Shown: in pieces, positions 1 to 8,447 of the stretch | Numbering within the stretch: the stretch's first letter is position 1 | Layout of the letters: every line of letters starts with the position of its first letter | Source of the DNA: Candidatus Sodalis sp. SoCistrobi | GTDB taxonomy: Bacteria; Pseudomonadota; Gammaproteobacteria; Enterobacterales; Enterobacteriaceae | NCBI RefSeq assembly: GCF_900143145.1 | Contig: NZ_FRDB01000002.1 | Coordinates: forward strand, 1-56,324 | DNA length: 56,324 bases | Direction: 5' to 3' | Translations under genes and position numbers: made by a program | The notes under the pieces: generated by a model | The model's input: the letters and a program-made list of their open reading frames with translations, nothing else | Database searches by the model: none | What the model was told of the DNA's origin: nothing

Positions 1-269
1 CGGCGACTCCTACGATAATGCGATGGCAGAGAGTATCAACGGGTTGTACAAAACGGAGGTTATCCACCGCGGGAGCTGGAAAAACCGGACGGAAGTGGAG
101 TTGGCCACGCTGGACTGGGTGGACTGGTACAACAACAGAAGGCTGCTCGGGCGGCTGGGTTACATCCCTCCTACTGAAGCCGAAATGAACTATTACGCTT
201 TGCAATTAGCATCAGAGGAAGCGGCGTAGTATTGCCAAAATTACTCTCTAATAAACTCGGGGTTATTCA
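1..269 (+). mobile_element. IS3-family insertion sequence, right end only
   Basis: The window opens inside an IS3-type element. The transposase 3' end stops at 229, followed by about 40 bp of non-coding DNA that ends where leuA homology begins (270). Read from the inserted end, the terminus on the minus strand begins TGAATAACCCCGAG, which has the TGA start and GC-rich run typical of IS3-family inverted repeats. The left end, the first transposase frame and the target duplication lie outside the window. The insertion point is inside leuA. Confidence 0.8.
2..229 (+). CDS. IS3-family transposase OrfB, C-terminal part
   Basis: This is the C-terminal 75 residues of a DDE transposase; the reading frame is open from base 2, so the 5' part lies upstream of the window. 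The segment GDSYDNAMAES holds the final catalytic Glu of the DDE triad with its usual IS3/IS150 surroundings (YDNAxAES), followed by the WVDWYNNRR-L-Y-PP motif of the rve_3 integrase tail. It would catalyse cut and circularisation of the element with OrfA. Nothing here suggests inactivation, but only the tail is visible. Confidence 0.88.
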   Translation, partial: GDSYDNAMAESINGLYKTEVIHRGSWKNRTEVELATLDWVDWYNNRRLLGRLGYIPPTEAEMNYYALQLASEEAA

Positions 270-740
270 GGCTTCAACAATACGGCACAGGTTGTCGATC
301 GGGGTGCGGCCGGCGTCCTCGCAGGAAAATTCGACGTCATCGGTATAGTTGCGCGCGCGTTTAACCGAGTGAACCGCCATTTCAACCACCTGGTCAAAGC
401 TTTTTTTCAGCTTGGATTCCACATGCAGGGTCGAGGTGGCCAGGAAAACATGGATACGGAAAGCCTCCGCCACGCGCAGCGCCTCGGCCGCGACATCAAT
501 ATCGCGATCGACGCAGCGCGCCAGGCCGCAAACCCGGCTGTTTTTGATTTGGCGGGCAATGGTCTGCACCGACTCGAAATCGCCGGGGGAAGACACCGGA
601 AAGCCCACTTCCATGACGTCAACGCCCATTCTTTCCAGCGCCTGCGCAACCTGCAGTTTCTCTTTTACGCTCAGGCTCGCCTGCAGCGCCTGTTCACCAT
701 CACGCAGCGTGGTATCGAAAATAATGACTTGTTGGCTCAT
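267..740 (-). pseudogene. leuA: 2-isopropylmalate synthase, N-terminal fragment cut by IS
   Basis: LeuA condenses acetyl-CoA with 2-ketoisovalerate, the first committed step of leucine synthesis. The first 157 residues match the E. coli enzyme closely, including the active-site stretch DTTLRDGEQ at residues 9-17 and [13 protein letters not shown] around 45-57. The family is about 520 residues, so roughly 70 percent is missing: the metal-binding His pair, the acceptor site and the LeuA regulatory domain. The homology ends exactly at the IS3 end, where a stop (TGA at 267-269) is supplied by the IS terminus. The rest of the gene and leuBCD would lie to the left, outside the window. The fragment cannot be an active synthase. 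Confidence 0.92.
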
Positions 741-781
741 GGTGGATCCTTATTCTGTTGGTTGCCGCACACGCCAGGCAT

Positions 782-811
782 AAAAAAACCCGCGCAGTGC
801 GCGGGTTTTTA
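782..811 (-). terminator. leu operon attenuator terminator
   Basis: On the minus strand a 7-bp GC stem (CCCGCGC / GCGCGGG, 799-805 and 789-795, loop ACT) is followed by a run of seven T (788-782). It sits between leuL and leuA, 42 bp upstream of the leuA start, exactly where the leucine attenuator is found in enterobacteria. It should stop transcription when Leu-tRNA is plentiful. Confidence 0.88.
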
Positions 812-828
812 TCTGGAGTGGCCCGAAT

Positions 829-912
829 TCAGTTCTGAATTCCGTGCACCAGCCTACCGCGCATCAATTTTGCGTGTAGCAGTAGGCTTAGTAGACGGAG
901 AGACGTGAACAT
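829..912 (-). CDS. leuL: leu operon leader peptide
   Basis: A 27-codon reading frame starts ATG at 912 and stops TGA at 829. The peptide is MFTSLRLLSLLLHAKLMRGR followed by LVHGIQN. Eight of 27 codons are leucine, clustered early, and four are the rare CTA, as expected for a peptide whose ribosome stalls when charged tRNA-Leu is scarce. The E. coli leader has a similar length (28) and a run of CTA codons. With the terminator at 782-811 it forms a complete attenuator, although the gene it controls is broken. Function is known from the family; the sequence shows the frame and codon pattern. Confidence 0.85.
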   Translation of the reverse strand: MFTSLRLLSLLLHAKLMRGRLVHGIQN

Positions 913-1321
913 AAATTCTGTGCATTCCAGTAATGAATTCGTTTAGTAAGGTTATTGGTACCGCATCCGGCGCGCGCTGTCAACCGTTCATCGCGGCGGC
1001 CGGCCGGCCGGCCAGGGCCGATTTGTCGGCGCGCACTTTTATGCACCCCTGCTAAAATTGACCCACCGGCAGAAATAACCTGCCGTAAAAAAGGGTCTTA
1101 TCCAGTGAATTATCTTGTGGAGTCCCATTGGGGTAGCGTATTAAATATACCCGTTTATGGCGCAGGGTTTTTTGCTGTTTGCCTGCATCATTAACAGGCG
1201 CTATCGTAATCGGCCATAAATTATAACAACACAGTATTCAGGGTGCTTATTACCCTGTCCCTCACGACAATCGGAAAGGCGTTCCGCTGTCGGCGTAACA
1301 CTGTAAGCCTGGAGGCAAACC
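913..1321. other. leuL-ilvI spacer; leuO not present
   Basis: The 409 bp between the divergent leu and ilv transcription units hold no convincing gene. In E. coli this interval carries leuO, a LysR-type regulator of about 314 codons; no LysR helix-turn-helix or any LeuO-like stretch can be read here in any frame. The segment presumably holds the leu promoter (left) and the ilvIH promoter with Lrp sites (right), but I could not place them with confidence. GGAGG at 1310-1314 is the ilvI ribosome binding site. Confidence 0.6.
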
Positions 1322-3040
1322 ATGGAGATGTTGTCAGGAGCCGAGATGGTGGTCCGGTCATTGATTGATCAGGGCGTAAAGCAGGTATTCGGTTATCCCG
1401 GCGGTGCCGTGCTGGATATTTATGACGCGTTGCACACGGTCGGCGGCATCGATCACGTGCTGGTGCGTCACGAACAGGGCGCGGTACACATGGCTGACGG
1501 CTACGCCCGCGCCACCGGCGAGGTCGGCGTGGTGCTGGTGACCTCCGGGCCCGGCGCCACCAATGCGATAACCGGTATCGCCACCGCCTATATGGACTCG
1601 ATTCCCTTGGTGGTGCTGTCCGGCCAGGTAGCCAGCTCGCTGATTGGTTACGACGCCTTTCAAGAGTGCGATATGATTGGCATTTCGCGCCCGGTGGTGA
1701 AACACAGCTTTCTGGTGAAGAAGACCGAAGATATCCCGCTGGTGCTGAAAAAAGCCTTCTTTCTGGCCGCCAGCGGCCGGCCGGGGCCGGTGGTGATCGA
1801 TCTGCCCAAAGACATACTCAGCGCGGCGCACAAATTGCCCTACCTCTATCCCGACGCGGTGTCGATGCGCTCGTACAACCCCACCGTGCAGGGCCACAAG
1901 GGGCAAATCCGGCGCGCGCTCACGACGCTGCTCGCAGCCGGGCGGCCGGTGGTGTATACCGGCGGCGGTGCCATCACTTCCGCCTGCCACCACGCGCTGC
2001 GTCAACTGGCTGAACAGCTGAATTTGCCGGTGGTGAGCTCGCTGATGGGGCTGGGCAGTTTCCCCGGCAGCCATCGGCAAAGCCTCGGTATGCTGGGGAT
2101 GCATGGCACCTTCGAGGCGAATATGGCGATGCATCGCGCCGATGTGATTTTCGCCGTCGGGGTTCGTTTTGACGATCGCACCACCAACAATCTGGCGAAA
2201 TACTGTCCAGATGCCACGGTACTGCATATCGATATCGATCCGGCGTCGATTTCCAAAACCGTCACCGCCGACGTACCGATTGTGGGCGACGCCCGCCAGG
2301 TTCTCGAACAGATGCTGGAGCTGCTGGCGGCGGGAGAAAGCCGTCAACCGTTCGACGCGCTGCGTGATTGGTGGCGGGATATCGAGCAGTGGCGCGCCCG
2401 CGCCTGCCTGAAATACGACAGCAGCAGCGATAAAATTAAACCCCAGGCGGTGATTGAGACGCTGTACCGGCTGACGCAGGGGAAGGCTTACGTCACCTCC
2501 GACGTCGGCCAGCATCAGATGTTTGCCGCGCTGTACTACCCGTTCGATGAACCGCGGCGCTGGATCAACTCCGGCGGCCTGGGCACCATGGGCTTTGGCC
2601 TGCCGGCGGCGCTCGGGGTGAAGATGGCCTTTCCACAGGAAACCGTGCTGTGCATCACCGGCGACGGCAGTATCCAGATGAATATTCAGGAGCTGTCCAC
2701 CGCACTGCAATATGATCTGCCGGTGGTGGTGGTCAGTTTGAACAACCGCTATCTCGGCATGGTGAAACAGTGGCAGGACATGATTTATTCCGGCCGCCAC
2801 TCCCAATCCTATATGGCGTCCCTGCCGGACTTCGTGAAATTGGCTGAGGCCTATGGCCATGTTGGCATCGCCATTGAGCGGCCCGATGAGCTGGAATCCA
2901 AGCTGGCTCAGGCGCTGGCGGTGAAAAACCGTCTGGTGTTCGTGGACGTGATGGTGGACGGCACGGAACACGTTTACCCCATGCAAATTCGCGGCGGCGG
3001 CATGGATGAAATGTGGCTAAGTAAAACGGAGAGGACTTGA
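1322..3040 (+). CDS. ilvI: acetolactate synthase III, large (catalytic) subunit
   Basis: IlvI makes 2-acetolactate or 2-aceto-2-hydroxybutyrate from pyruvate, the first common step of valine, leucine and isoleucine synthesis, using thiamine diphosphate (TPP). The 572 residues align end to end with E. coli IlvI (574). Visible are FGYPGGAV near residue 23, the catalytic Glu51 in VRHEQGA, and the TPP/Mg motif GDGS at 447-450 with its closing NN near 474. A GGAGG site precedes ATG. It ends 2 bp before ilvH in the usual ilvIH operon. The gene looks intact, but its regulatory partner is broken, and the isolated catalytic subunit of this family is known to be poorly active. Confidence 0.97.
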   Translation: MEMLSGAEMVVRSLIDQGVKQVFGYPGGAVLDIYDALHTVGGIDHVLVRHEQGAVHMADGYARATGEVGVVLVTSGPGATNAITGIATAYMDSIPLVVLSGQVASSLIGYDAFQECDMIGISRPVVKHSFLVKKTEDIPLVLKKAFFLAASGRPGPVVIDLPKDILSAAHKLPYLYPDAVSMRSYNPTVQGHKGQIRRALTTLLAAGRPVVYTGGGAITSACHHALRQLAEQLNLPVVSSLMGLGSFPGSHRQSLGMLGMHGTFEANMAMHRADVIFAVGVRFDDRTTNNLAKYCPDATVLHIDIDPASISKTVTADVPIVGDARQVLEQMLELLAAGESRQPFDALRDWWRDIEQWRARACLKYDSSSDKIKPQAVIETLYRLTQGKAYVTSDVGQHQMFAALYYPFDEPRRWINSGGLGTMGFGLPAALGVKMAFPQETVLCITGDGSIQMNIQELSTALQYDLPVVVVSLNNRYLGMVKQWQDMIYSGRHSQSYMASLPDFVKLAEAYGHVGIAIERPDELESKLAQALAVKNRLVFVDVMVDGTEHVYPMQIRGGGMDEMWLSKTERT

Positions 3041-3042
3041 TC

Positions 3043-3540
3043 ATGCGCCGTATTTTATCAGTGTTACTGGAAAACGAATCCGGCGCATTATCCCGGGTTA
3101 TCGGGCTGTTTTCCCAGCGTGGCTACAACATCTAAAGTCTGACCGTGGCCCCCACCGACGATCCCACCCTCTCACGCATGACCATTCAGACCGTGGGCGA
3201 CGAGAAGGTGCTGGAGCAGATTGAAAAGCAGCTGCATAAGCTGGTGGACGTGTTGCGCGTCAATGAGCTGGGGCAGGGTGGAAGCACCCACGTTGAACGG
3301 GAGATTATGCTGGTGAAAGTGCAGGCCAGTGGTTTTGGGCGCGAAGAGGTGAAACGCTGCGCCGAAATCTTCCGCGGTCAGATTGTTGACGTCACGCCGG
3401 CTATCTATACCGTTCAGCTGGCGGGCACCAGTGAGAAACTGGACGCCTTCCTCGCCACCGTGCGCGAGGTGACGGAGATAGTGGAAGTCGCCCGCTCGGG
3501 CATCGTCGGCCTTTCGCGCGGCGATAAAGTGATGCGCTGA
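3043..3540 (+). pseudogene. ilvH: acetolactate synthase III small subunit, nonsense mutant
   Basis: IlvH is the ACT-domain regulatory subunit that activates IlvI and gives valine feedback inhibition. The frame matches E. coli IlvH over all 163 residues or so, but codon 31, Glu in the homologue (NIESLTVAP), is TAA at 3133-3135; a single G-to-T change from GAA explains it. The stop falls inside the N-terminal ACT domain. Downstream the frame stays clean to 3540, so the change is recent, or a sequencing error. A GTG at 3145 in frame could in principle restart a 131-residue protein lacking the first 34 residues, but no good ribosome site precedes it. Confidence 0.93.
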
Positions 3541-4361
3541 ACCTGTGTCCTGCCGGGGGCTACAGCCTGCGTTATCGGCTGAACGCCCCTGTTCGCGCCG
3601 GGCGGGGTTTTTGCCTCGCCCGGCGGATGATTACCCTGGCGCCTAGCTTACGCCGGTGCCCGGCGCGTCTCCCCGGACCGGCATGGCGGGCTGACAGGCC
3701 GTAGCAGGGGCGGTCCTCCGCTGAGCATAACGGGTCCCCGACATTATCCGGCCTATGCCCACGGGACGACAAAACGGGTTCTCAGGTCCAACCGGGCCTA
3801 ATACCGTGCAGTGCCCTGTTGTCATGTCTTCCACTGAATTTATGCTATCGGCCGTTTGAGCCGGTTCAACTGTTCCGGCCGTATCGGCCGTTTAAGCCCT
3901 ATCAGCTTTATCAGCCGTATTGGCCGAAGTCGCTTTATCAGCTTTGTCGGCTGTATCGAGCGTGTCAACGGTCTTAGCCGCATCGGCTGAAGTCGCTTTA
4001 TCAGCTTTGTCGGCTGTATCAGGCGTGTCAACGGTCTTAGCCGTATTGGCCTAATTCGCTTTATTAGCTTTGTCGGCTGTATCGGGCGTGTCAACGGTCT
4101 TAGCCGCTTCGGCTGAAGTCGCTTTATCAGCTTTGTCGGTTGTATCAGGCGTGTCAACGGTATTCGCCGCATCGGCCGAAGTCGCTTTATTAGCTGTATC
4201 GGCCGTTTAAGCCTTATTGGCAGGGCGCTGACGCCGCTTCGACAACGGCCGCCGGATTTTCGCTTAGCATTTTGTGCTGATAGTTGTAGCATGGTTGAAT
4301 TCCCCGGTGCGACTATGGACATTCGGGCAAAGGGTTAATTAATAAGCATAAAGGGGTCTAT
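3541..4361. other. long ilvH-cra spacer with degenerate DNA
   Basis: This 820-bp gap is much longer than the equivalent E. coli interval. It contains a hairpin-forming stretch after ilvH (3597-3625, arms CGCCGGGCG / CGCCCGGCG, no clear T-run), then the 63-bp tandem repeats described separately. On the minus strand the frame reading through the repeats as an Ala/Asp/Lys/Thr-rich periodic peptide also reads on into 3834-3643, but is broken by stops (TAA, TAG), so any gene here is dead. AAGGGG at 4350-4355 is the cra ribosome site. Confidence 0.6.
3929..4210. repeat. 63-bp tandem repeat, four full copies plus a partial
   Basis: Copies start at 3929, 3992, 4055 and 4118, with a partial fifth at 4181; spacing is exactly 63 bp each time. 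The unit begins GTCGCTTTATCAGCTTTGTC and ends near GCATCGGCTGAA, with a few substitutions per copy. As 63 is a multiple of three, every frame repeats a 21-residue period: on the minus strand one frame reads ADKADKATSADAAKTVDTPD (hydrophilic), another is open for 160 codons but gives an implausible Arg/Leu/Pro-rich peptide. Whether it ever coded for protein is unresolved. Confidence 0.9.
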
Positions 4362-5366
4362 GTGAAACTGGATGAAATCGCGCGCCTGGCTGGTGTTTCG
4401 CGCACAACCGCCAGTTATGTCATTAACGGCAAAGCGAAACAATACCGCGTCAGCGATAAAACCGTGGAAAAGGTTATGGCAGTGGTCAGGGAGCATAATT
4501 ACCATCCCAATGCGGTCGCCGCCGGCCTGCGCGCCGGGCGCACCCGCTCCATCGGCCTGGTTATCCCCGATCTGGAAAATACCAGTTATACCCGCATCGC
4601 CAACTATCTCGAACGCCAGGCGCGTCAGCGCGGCTATCAGCTATTGATCGCCTGTTCGGAAGACCAGCCGGACAACGAGATGCGCTGCGTGGAGCATCTG
4701 CTTCAGCGGCAGGTTGACGCTATCATCGTCTCAACCGCCTTGCCGCCGGAGCATCCGTTCTATCAGCGCTGGGCCAATGACGCATTCCCCATCATTGCCC
4801 TCGACCGTGCGCTGGATCGCGAGCACTTTATCAGCGTCGTCGGTGCGGATGAGGAAGATGCGGAAATGCTGTCCCAGGAGCTGAGTCAGTTCCCGGGGGA
4901 GCACGTGTTGTATCTTGGCGCTCTGCCGGAGCTGTCGGTGAGTTTCCTGCGTGAACAGGGGTTCCGGCGCGGCTGGGGGCAGGATCGGCGCAAGCCGGAC
5001 TTTCTCTATGCCAACAGCTATGAGCGTTCAGCGGCGGCGGGGCTGTTCGGCCGCTATCTGGAGAGCAATCCCATGCCGCAGGCGCTGTTCACCACGTCAT
5101 TTTCTCTGCTGCAGGGGGTGATGGACGTAACGCTCAAACGCAGCGGCCGGCTGCCGACCCATCTGGCCATCGCCACTTTTGGCGATAATGAACTGCTGGA
5201 TTTTCTGGAGTGTCCAGTGCTGGCGGTCGCCCAGCGCCATCGGGAAGTGGCGGAGCGGGTGCTGGAGCTGGTGCTCGCCAGTCTTGACGAGCCTCACCGG
5301 CCCAAGCCGGGTCTGACGCGTATTCGCCGCAGCCTGTTCCGGCGCGGTCAGCTTAGCCGTAATTAA
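4362..5366 (+). CDS. cra: catabolite repressor/activator Cra (FruR)
   Basis: Cra is a LacI-family regulator that senses fructose phosphates and switches carbon flow between glycolysis and gluconeogenesis. The 334 residues match E. coli Cra in length and throughout: DNA-binding helix-turn-helix and hinge at residues 1-60 ([20 protein letters not shown]), then the periplasmic-binding-protein-like core ending in SRN. The start is GTG at 4362, as in E. coli, after AAGGGG. The first codons of the homologue ([11 protein letters not shown]) fix it. Its 3' end overlaps convergent alaE by 4 bp. Confidence 0.97.
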   Translation: MKLDEIARLAGVSRTTASYVINGKAKQYRVSDKTVEKVMAVVREHNYHPNAVAAGLRAGRTRSIGLVIPDLENTSYTRIANYLERQARQRGYQLLIACSEDQPDNEMRCVEHLLQRQVDAIIVSTALPPEHPFYQRWANDAFPIIALDRALDREHFISVVGADEEDAEMLSQELSQFPGEHVLYLGALPELSVSFLREQGFRRGWGQDRRKPDFLYANSYERSAAAGLFGRYLESNPMPQALFTTSFSLLQGVMDVTLKRSGRLPTHLAIATFGDNELLDFLECPVLAVAQRHREVAERVLELVLASLDEPHRPKPGLTRIRRSLFRRGQLSRN

Positions 5367-5851
5367 ACCCTGCGCCGCCGGGCCGTGAGCCGAGACGGCG
5401 CCGAGGCGACCGGCAGCGTCCCAGTCACCCGGAACAGCCGGCGGCAATAATCCAGGAAGTAGCCGTACACCACGCCGAGCACCATAGAGGCCACCGCGTT
5501 GCTGGCCACCGCTGCTAGCAGCTGCCCCCACTCTACCCCCACCACCAGCAGGATCGCCGCATACACCGGTGATTGAAAACTGACGTACGCCAGCAGATCC
5601 GCCAAGTTACGGTTCCAGACTTGTTTGGGCCCGTGGCGCCATGCCAGACGCAGCACCGCATCGCGATACTGGCCAAACGGCCAGGCGATAATCACGTTAA
5701 TCGGGATCGCCAGCACACGTGACGATAACGACTGCTGCAGGCTCATGCCGGACAACAGGATCTCAATCGCCATGCCGGTAAAAAAGCAGTACACCACCAG
5801 TGCGAAGGTGTCCGCAGTAGCACTGCGTAAACGAGATGATGCAGCAGACAT
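5363..5851 (-). CDS. alaE: L-alanine exporter AlaE
   Basis: AlaE (former YgaW) exports L-alanine across the inner membrane and prevents toxic build-up. The 162-residue product is slightly longer than E. coli AlaE (149). Matching segments are SRLRxAxADTFAxVVYC at the start, AIPxNxxIAWPxGxYRD near 49-63, [24 protein letters not shown] near 82-104 and [15 protein letters not shown] near 126-140. Four hydrophobic segments are visible. In E. coli alaE lies elsewhere, so this location next to cra is a rearrangement relative to E. coli. The tail after residue 145 is basic and unlike the homologue. Confidence 0.9.
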   Translation of the reverse strand: MSAASSRLRSATADTFALVVYCFFTGMAIEILLSGMSLQQSLSSRVLAIPINVIIAWPFGQYRDAVLRLAWRHGPKQVWNRNLADLLAYVSFQSPVYAAILLVVGVEWGQLLAAVASNAVASMVLGVVYGYFLDYCRRLFRVTGTLPVASAPSRLTARRRRV

Positions 5852-6604
5852 GAGATGACAGCTCCAGCGTAAAAAAGAAAAGGAATCTCCCGCTAGCGTG
5901 ACAGTGGCGGGAGTGATTTGTAATGGTTAATTTATGCAGTGTAGATTACATCACTGCATACTCTAAGTTAACTAGTTAATAATTTTTATTTAAATGATAA
6001 ATAACAGTTTTTATGCCGATAAAATATCCATCGTTGACCATTTAGGCGATTTCTCGCCGTCAGTTAATGAAAGATAATGAGAATCAAATGGTTGGGCGAA
6101 ATGATTTCTTAAATCGGTCGTGGGGGGTTTTAACTACCGCAGCGGTGCCAAAAAAAGAATTGCGCTATTTTTAGGATTAGTCTGGTGATAAAATAAAGCG
6201 GACGGTTACCAATAAACATCTGATGATAAAATCAACAAAGATTAGGGCATATAAAAGTAAAGGTGTATTTTAAGCCGTCAAACAGAACGCTTTCAGCGGA
6301 TTAATAAAGGCGTTAAAATATCTGCGCAGTATGAAAAAAGAGGAATGGTAAACCCTTCTGTTACTCCCCCCTTGCTTCATCCGCCCTCGTGTTGCCTAGC
6401 GTTGTCTCGCTGCCCGGAAGTCCATTAGACCGGTTTTTGGCCGGCGGTGGTTTCGCAGGCGCGAATATTTATATTTTTTAATCCGAACAGAATGACGATG
6501 AATAGAGTGATGTTATTTTTAGCTTTTTTTCGTGATGTATTACGCATTCTCCTCACGAATGGTAATTACCGACGTAAATAATCCCTTCTGAGTCATTTAG
6601 TCGC
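5852..6604. other. AT-rich spacer between alaE and mraZ promoter
   Basis: No gene is readable on either strand in these 753 bp. The stretch 5930-6340 is much more AT-rich than its surroundings and holds many short stops. It must contain the alaE promoter (reading left). I see no tRNA, no IS end and no remnant of a known protein. Confidence 0.55.
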
Positions 6605-6634
6605 TTGACAATGTTTTGACACCATTCGTACACT
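6605..6634 (+). promoter_or_regulatory. putative mraZ (dcw cluster) promoter
   Basis: TTGACA at 6605-6610 and TACACT at 6629-6634 are separated by 18 bp; a second TTGACA at 6616-6621 lies inside the spacer. The arrangement is about 60 bp upstream of mraZ and just ahead of the MraZ operator, matching the position of Pmra in E. coli. The boxes are seen directly; the activity is inferred. Confidence 0.6.
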
Positions 6635-6642
6635 CTTTTGCG

Positions 6643-6667
6643 TGGGAATTTGTGGGGCAAAGTGGTG
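6643..6667 (+). promoter_or_regulatory. MraZ operator repeats
   Basis: Three pentamers TGGGA (6643), TGGGG (6653) and TGGTG (6663) are spaced exactly 10 bp apart, one helical turn. This is the TGGGN direct-repeat pattern known to be bound by MraZ at its own promoter. They lie just downstream of the likely transcription start, so MraZ binding would repress the whole mra/dcw cluster. Confidence 0.75.
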
Positions 6668-6696
6668 ATTAAGGTTTTTAAGGGGTAAACGGACGC

Positions 6697-7155
6697 ATGT
6701 TTCGTGGCGCAACCTTGGTTAACCTTGACAGCAAAGGCCGGCTCGCCGTGCCTACCCGTCATCGGGAAAAGCTGAATGAGGACTCGGCAGGTTTAATGGT
6801 GTGTACCATTGACCTCCATCAGCCATGCCTGTTGCTTTACCCCTTGCCGGCCTGGGAAATCATCGAACAAAAGCTGTCGCGATTGTCGAGCATGAACCCC
6901 GCGGAACGCCGGGTGCAGCGTTTGTTGCTGGGGCATGCGAGCGAGTGCCAGATGGATGGCGCAGGCAGAATTCTGCTGGCGCCGACGCTCCGGCAGCACG
7001 CCGGGCTGTCAAAAGAAGTGATGCTGGTTGGGCAATTCAATAAGTTCGAGTTGTGGGACGAACAGACCTGGTATCAACAAGTCAAGGATGACATCGACGC
7101 TGAGCTGTCGGCGGAGCTACCGCTTACCGACCGGCTGCAAGACTTATCGCTATAG
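6697..7155 (+). CDS. mraZ: transcriptional regulator MraZ
   Basis: MraZ is the first gene of the dcw cluster and autoregulates it through TGGGN repeats. The 152 residues equal the E. coli length. The protein contains two AbrB-like (SpoVT) half-domains, each with a DxxGR signature: [14 protein letters not shown] near 10-23 and [11 protein letters not shown] near 86-96. A ribosome site AAGGGG precedes ATG at 6697. The next gene rsmH starts 2 bp after the stop, so the two are translationally linked. Confidence 0.97.
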   Translation: MFRGATLVNLDSKGRLAVPTRHREKLNEDSAGLMVCTIDLHQPCLLLYPLPAWEIIEQKLSRLSSMNPAERRVQRLLLGHASECQMDGAGRILLAPTLRQHAGLSKEVMLVGQFNKFELWDEQTWYQQVKDDIDAELSAELPLTDRLQDLSL

Positions 7156-7157
7156 CC

Positions 7158-8105
7158 ATGTCAGAAAATTATTTACATACCACCGTGCTGCTGGATGAAG
7201 CGGTGAAGGGTCTGAATCTTCGGCCAGACGGCGTCTATCTGGACGGGACCTTCGGGCGCGGCGGGCATTCGCGTCTTATTTTATCAAAGCTGGGGGCGCA
7301 GGGACGGCTGTTCGCTATCGATCGCGATCCGGCGGCCATCGAAGCGGCGCGGGCCATTGGCGATGCGCGTTTTACCATTATCCACGGGCCGTTTTCCGCC
7401 ATGGCGGAGTACATGGCGCAACGGGACCTGCTGGGCAAGGTTGACGGTATATTGCTGGATCTTGGTGTCTCGTCGCCGCAGCTCGACGACCCGGAACGCG
7501 GTTTTTCGTTTATGCGCGACGGACCGCTGGATATGCGTATGGATACCACGCGCGGCCAGTCCGCCGCGCAGTGGCTGGCGCAGGCGTCGGCGGAGGACAT
7601 TGCCTGGGTGTTGAAGACCTTTGGCGAAGAGCGCTTCGCCAAGCGAATCGCTCAGGCCATCGTCGCGCATAATCGTCAGCAGCCGATGACCCGCACCCGC
7701 GAACTGGCGGCGTTGATTGCCGACGCCAGCCCGTTTCGCGACAAGCATAAGCATCCGGCGACGCGCAGCTTCCAGGCGATCCGCATTTACATCAACAGCG
7801 AGCTGGAAGAGATCGAACGGGCGCTGGACGGCGCGCTAACGGTGTTGGCCCCCGGCGGCAGGTTGTCGGTTATCAGCTTCCACTCGCTGGAGGATCGATT
7901 GGTGAAACAATTTATTCGTCAGCACAGCCGCGGACCGCAGGTGCCGGCGGGGTTGCCGCTCACGGAAGCGCAGATCGCCGCACAGTACCAAGACCAGCGT
8001 CAGCTGAAAGCGGCGGGCAAAATGCAGCCATCGGCGCGGGAGATAAGCGATAACCCGCGCGCGCGCAGTTCGGTGCTGCGCTTTGCCGAGAAGCTGGTGC
8101 CATGA
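7158..8105 (+). CDS. rsmH: 16S rRNA (cytosine-1402-N4)-methyltransferase
   Basis: RsmH (MraW) methylates C1402 of 16S rRNA in the ribosomal P site using S-adenosylmethionine. The 315-residue product has the SAM-binding [15 protein letters not shown] near residues 28-42, [20 protein letters not shown] near 99-118, and the C-terminal [14 protein letters not shown] block near 239-252. The length is close to that of E. coli (313). The TGA stop overlaps ftsL by 4 bp (ATGA), normal for this cluster. Confidence 0.97.
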   Translation: MSENYLHTTVLLDEAVKGLNLRPDGVYLDGTFGRGGHSRLILSKLGAQGRLFAIDRDPAAIEAARAIGDARFTIIHGPFSAMAEYMAQRDLLGKVDGILLDLGVSSPQLDDPERGFSFMRDGPLDMRMDTTRGQSAAQWLAQASAEDIAWVLKTFGEERFAKRIAQAIVAHNRQQPMTRTRELAALIADASPFRDKHKHPATRSFQAIRIYINSELEEIERALDGALTVLAPGGRLSVISFHSLEDRLVKQFIRQHSRGPQVPAGLPLTEAQIAAQYQDQRQLKAAGKMQPSAREISDNPRARSSVLRFAEKLVP

Positions 8106-8422
8106 TCGGCAACGAACGGCACGGGTTGATAGGCGTTATCGGCAGCGATTTGCTGCGCCACGGCAAACTGCCGCTGTTGTTACTGATTGCGGTCATGGTC
8201 TCCGCAGTCCTGGTGGTGATGACGACCCATCAGAGCCGGCGGCTGACCGCCGAACGTGAACAGATGGTGCTGGAGAAGGACGCGCTGGATATCGAATGGC
8301 GCAACCTGATCCTGGAAGAGAACGCGCTGGGGGATCACAGCCGCGTGGAGCGTATCGCCACCGATAAATTGCAGATGCAGCATGTGAGTCCGTCGCAAGA
8401 AAATATTGTGGTTCAACCGTAA
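8102..8422 (+). CDS. ftsL: cell division protein FtsL
   Basis: FtsL is a small bitopic membrane protein that forms the FtsQLB subcomplex of the divisome. The 106-residue form is about 15 residues shorter than E. coli FtsL (121) at the cytoplasmic N terminus; the ATG overlapping the rsmH stop aligns with the middle of the E. coli cytoplasmic tail. A single membrane segment spans about 24-43 ([20 protein letters not shown]), then a periplasmic leucine-zipper coiled coil ([20 protein letters not shown], from 48) with the conserved [19 protein letters not shown] block. Confidence 0.93.
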   Translation: MIGNERHGLIGVIGSDLLRHGKLPLLLLIAVMVSAVLVVMTTHQSRRLTAEREQMVLEKDALDIEWRNLILEENALGDHSRVERIATDKLQMQHVSPSQENIVVQP

Positions 8423-8447
8423 TCTACACAGGGATCGCTAACGATAC

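Noticed and set aside
955-1194. A 79-codon frame in the leuL-ilvI spacer, considered as a leuO remnant
   Set aside because: No LysR-type helix-turn-helix or LeuO residues; Arg/Pro-rich start typical of chance frames.
1358-2986. A 542-codon frame antisense to ilvI
   Set aside because: Shadow of ilvI with His/Arg-rich translation and no homology.
3572-3834. Two overlapping minus-strand frames after ilvH
   Set aside because: Short, no ribosome site, no recognisable protein; one may be the eroded end of whatever the repeat region once coded.
3840-4322. A 160-codon minus-strand frame through the 63-bp repeats
   Set aside because: It is open only because the repeat unit has no stop in that phase; the Arg/Leu/Pro-rich product is implausible as a protein.
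5859-6696. Search for a small RNA or tRNA in the long AT-rich spacer before mraZ
   Set aside because: No cloverleaf, no promoter-terminator pair of fitting size, no known sRNA sequence recognised.
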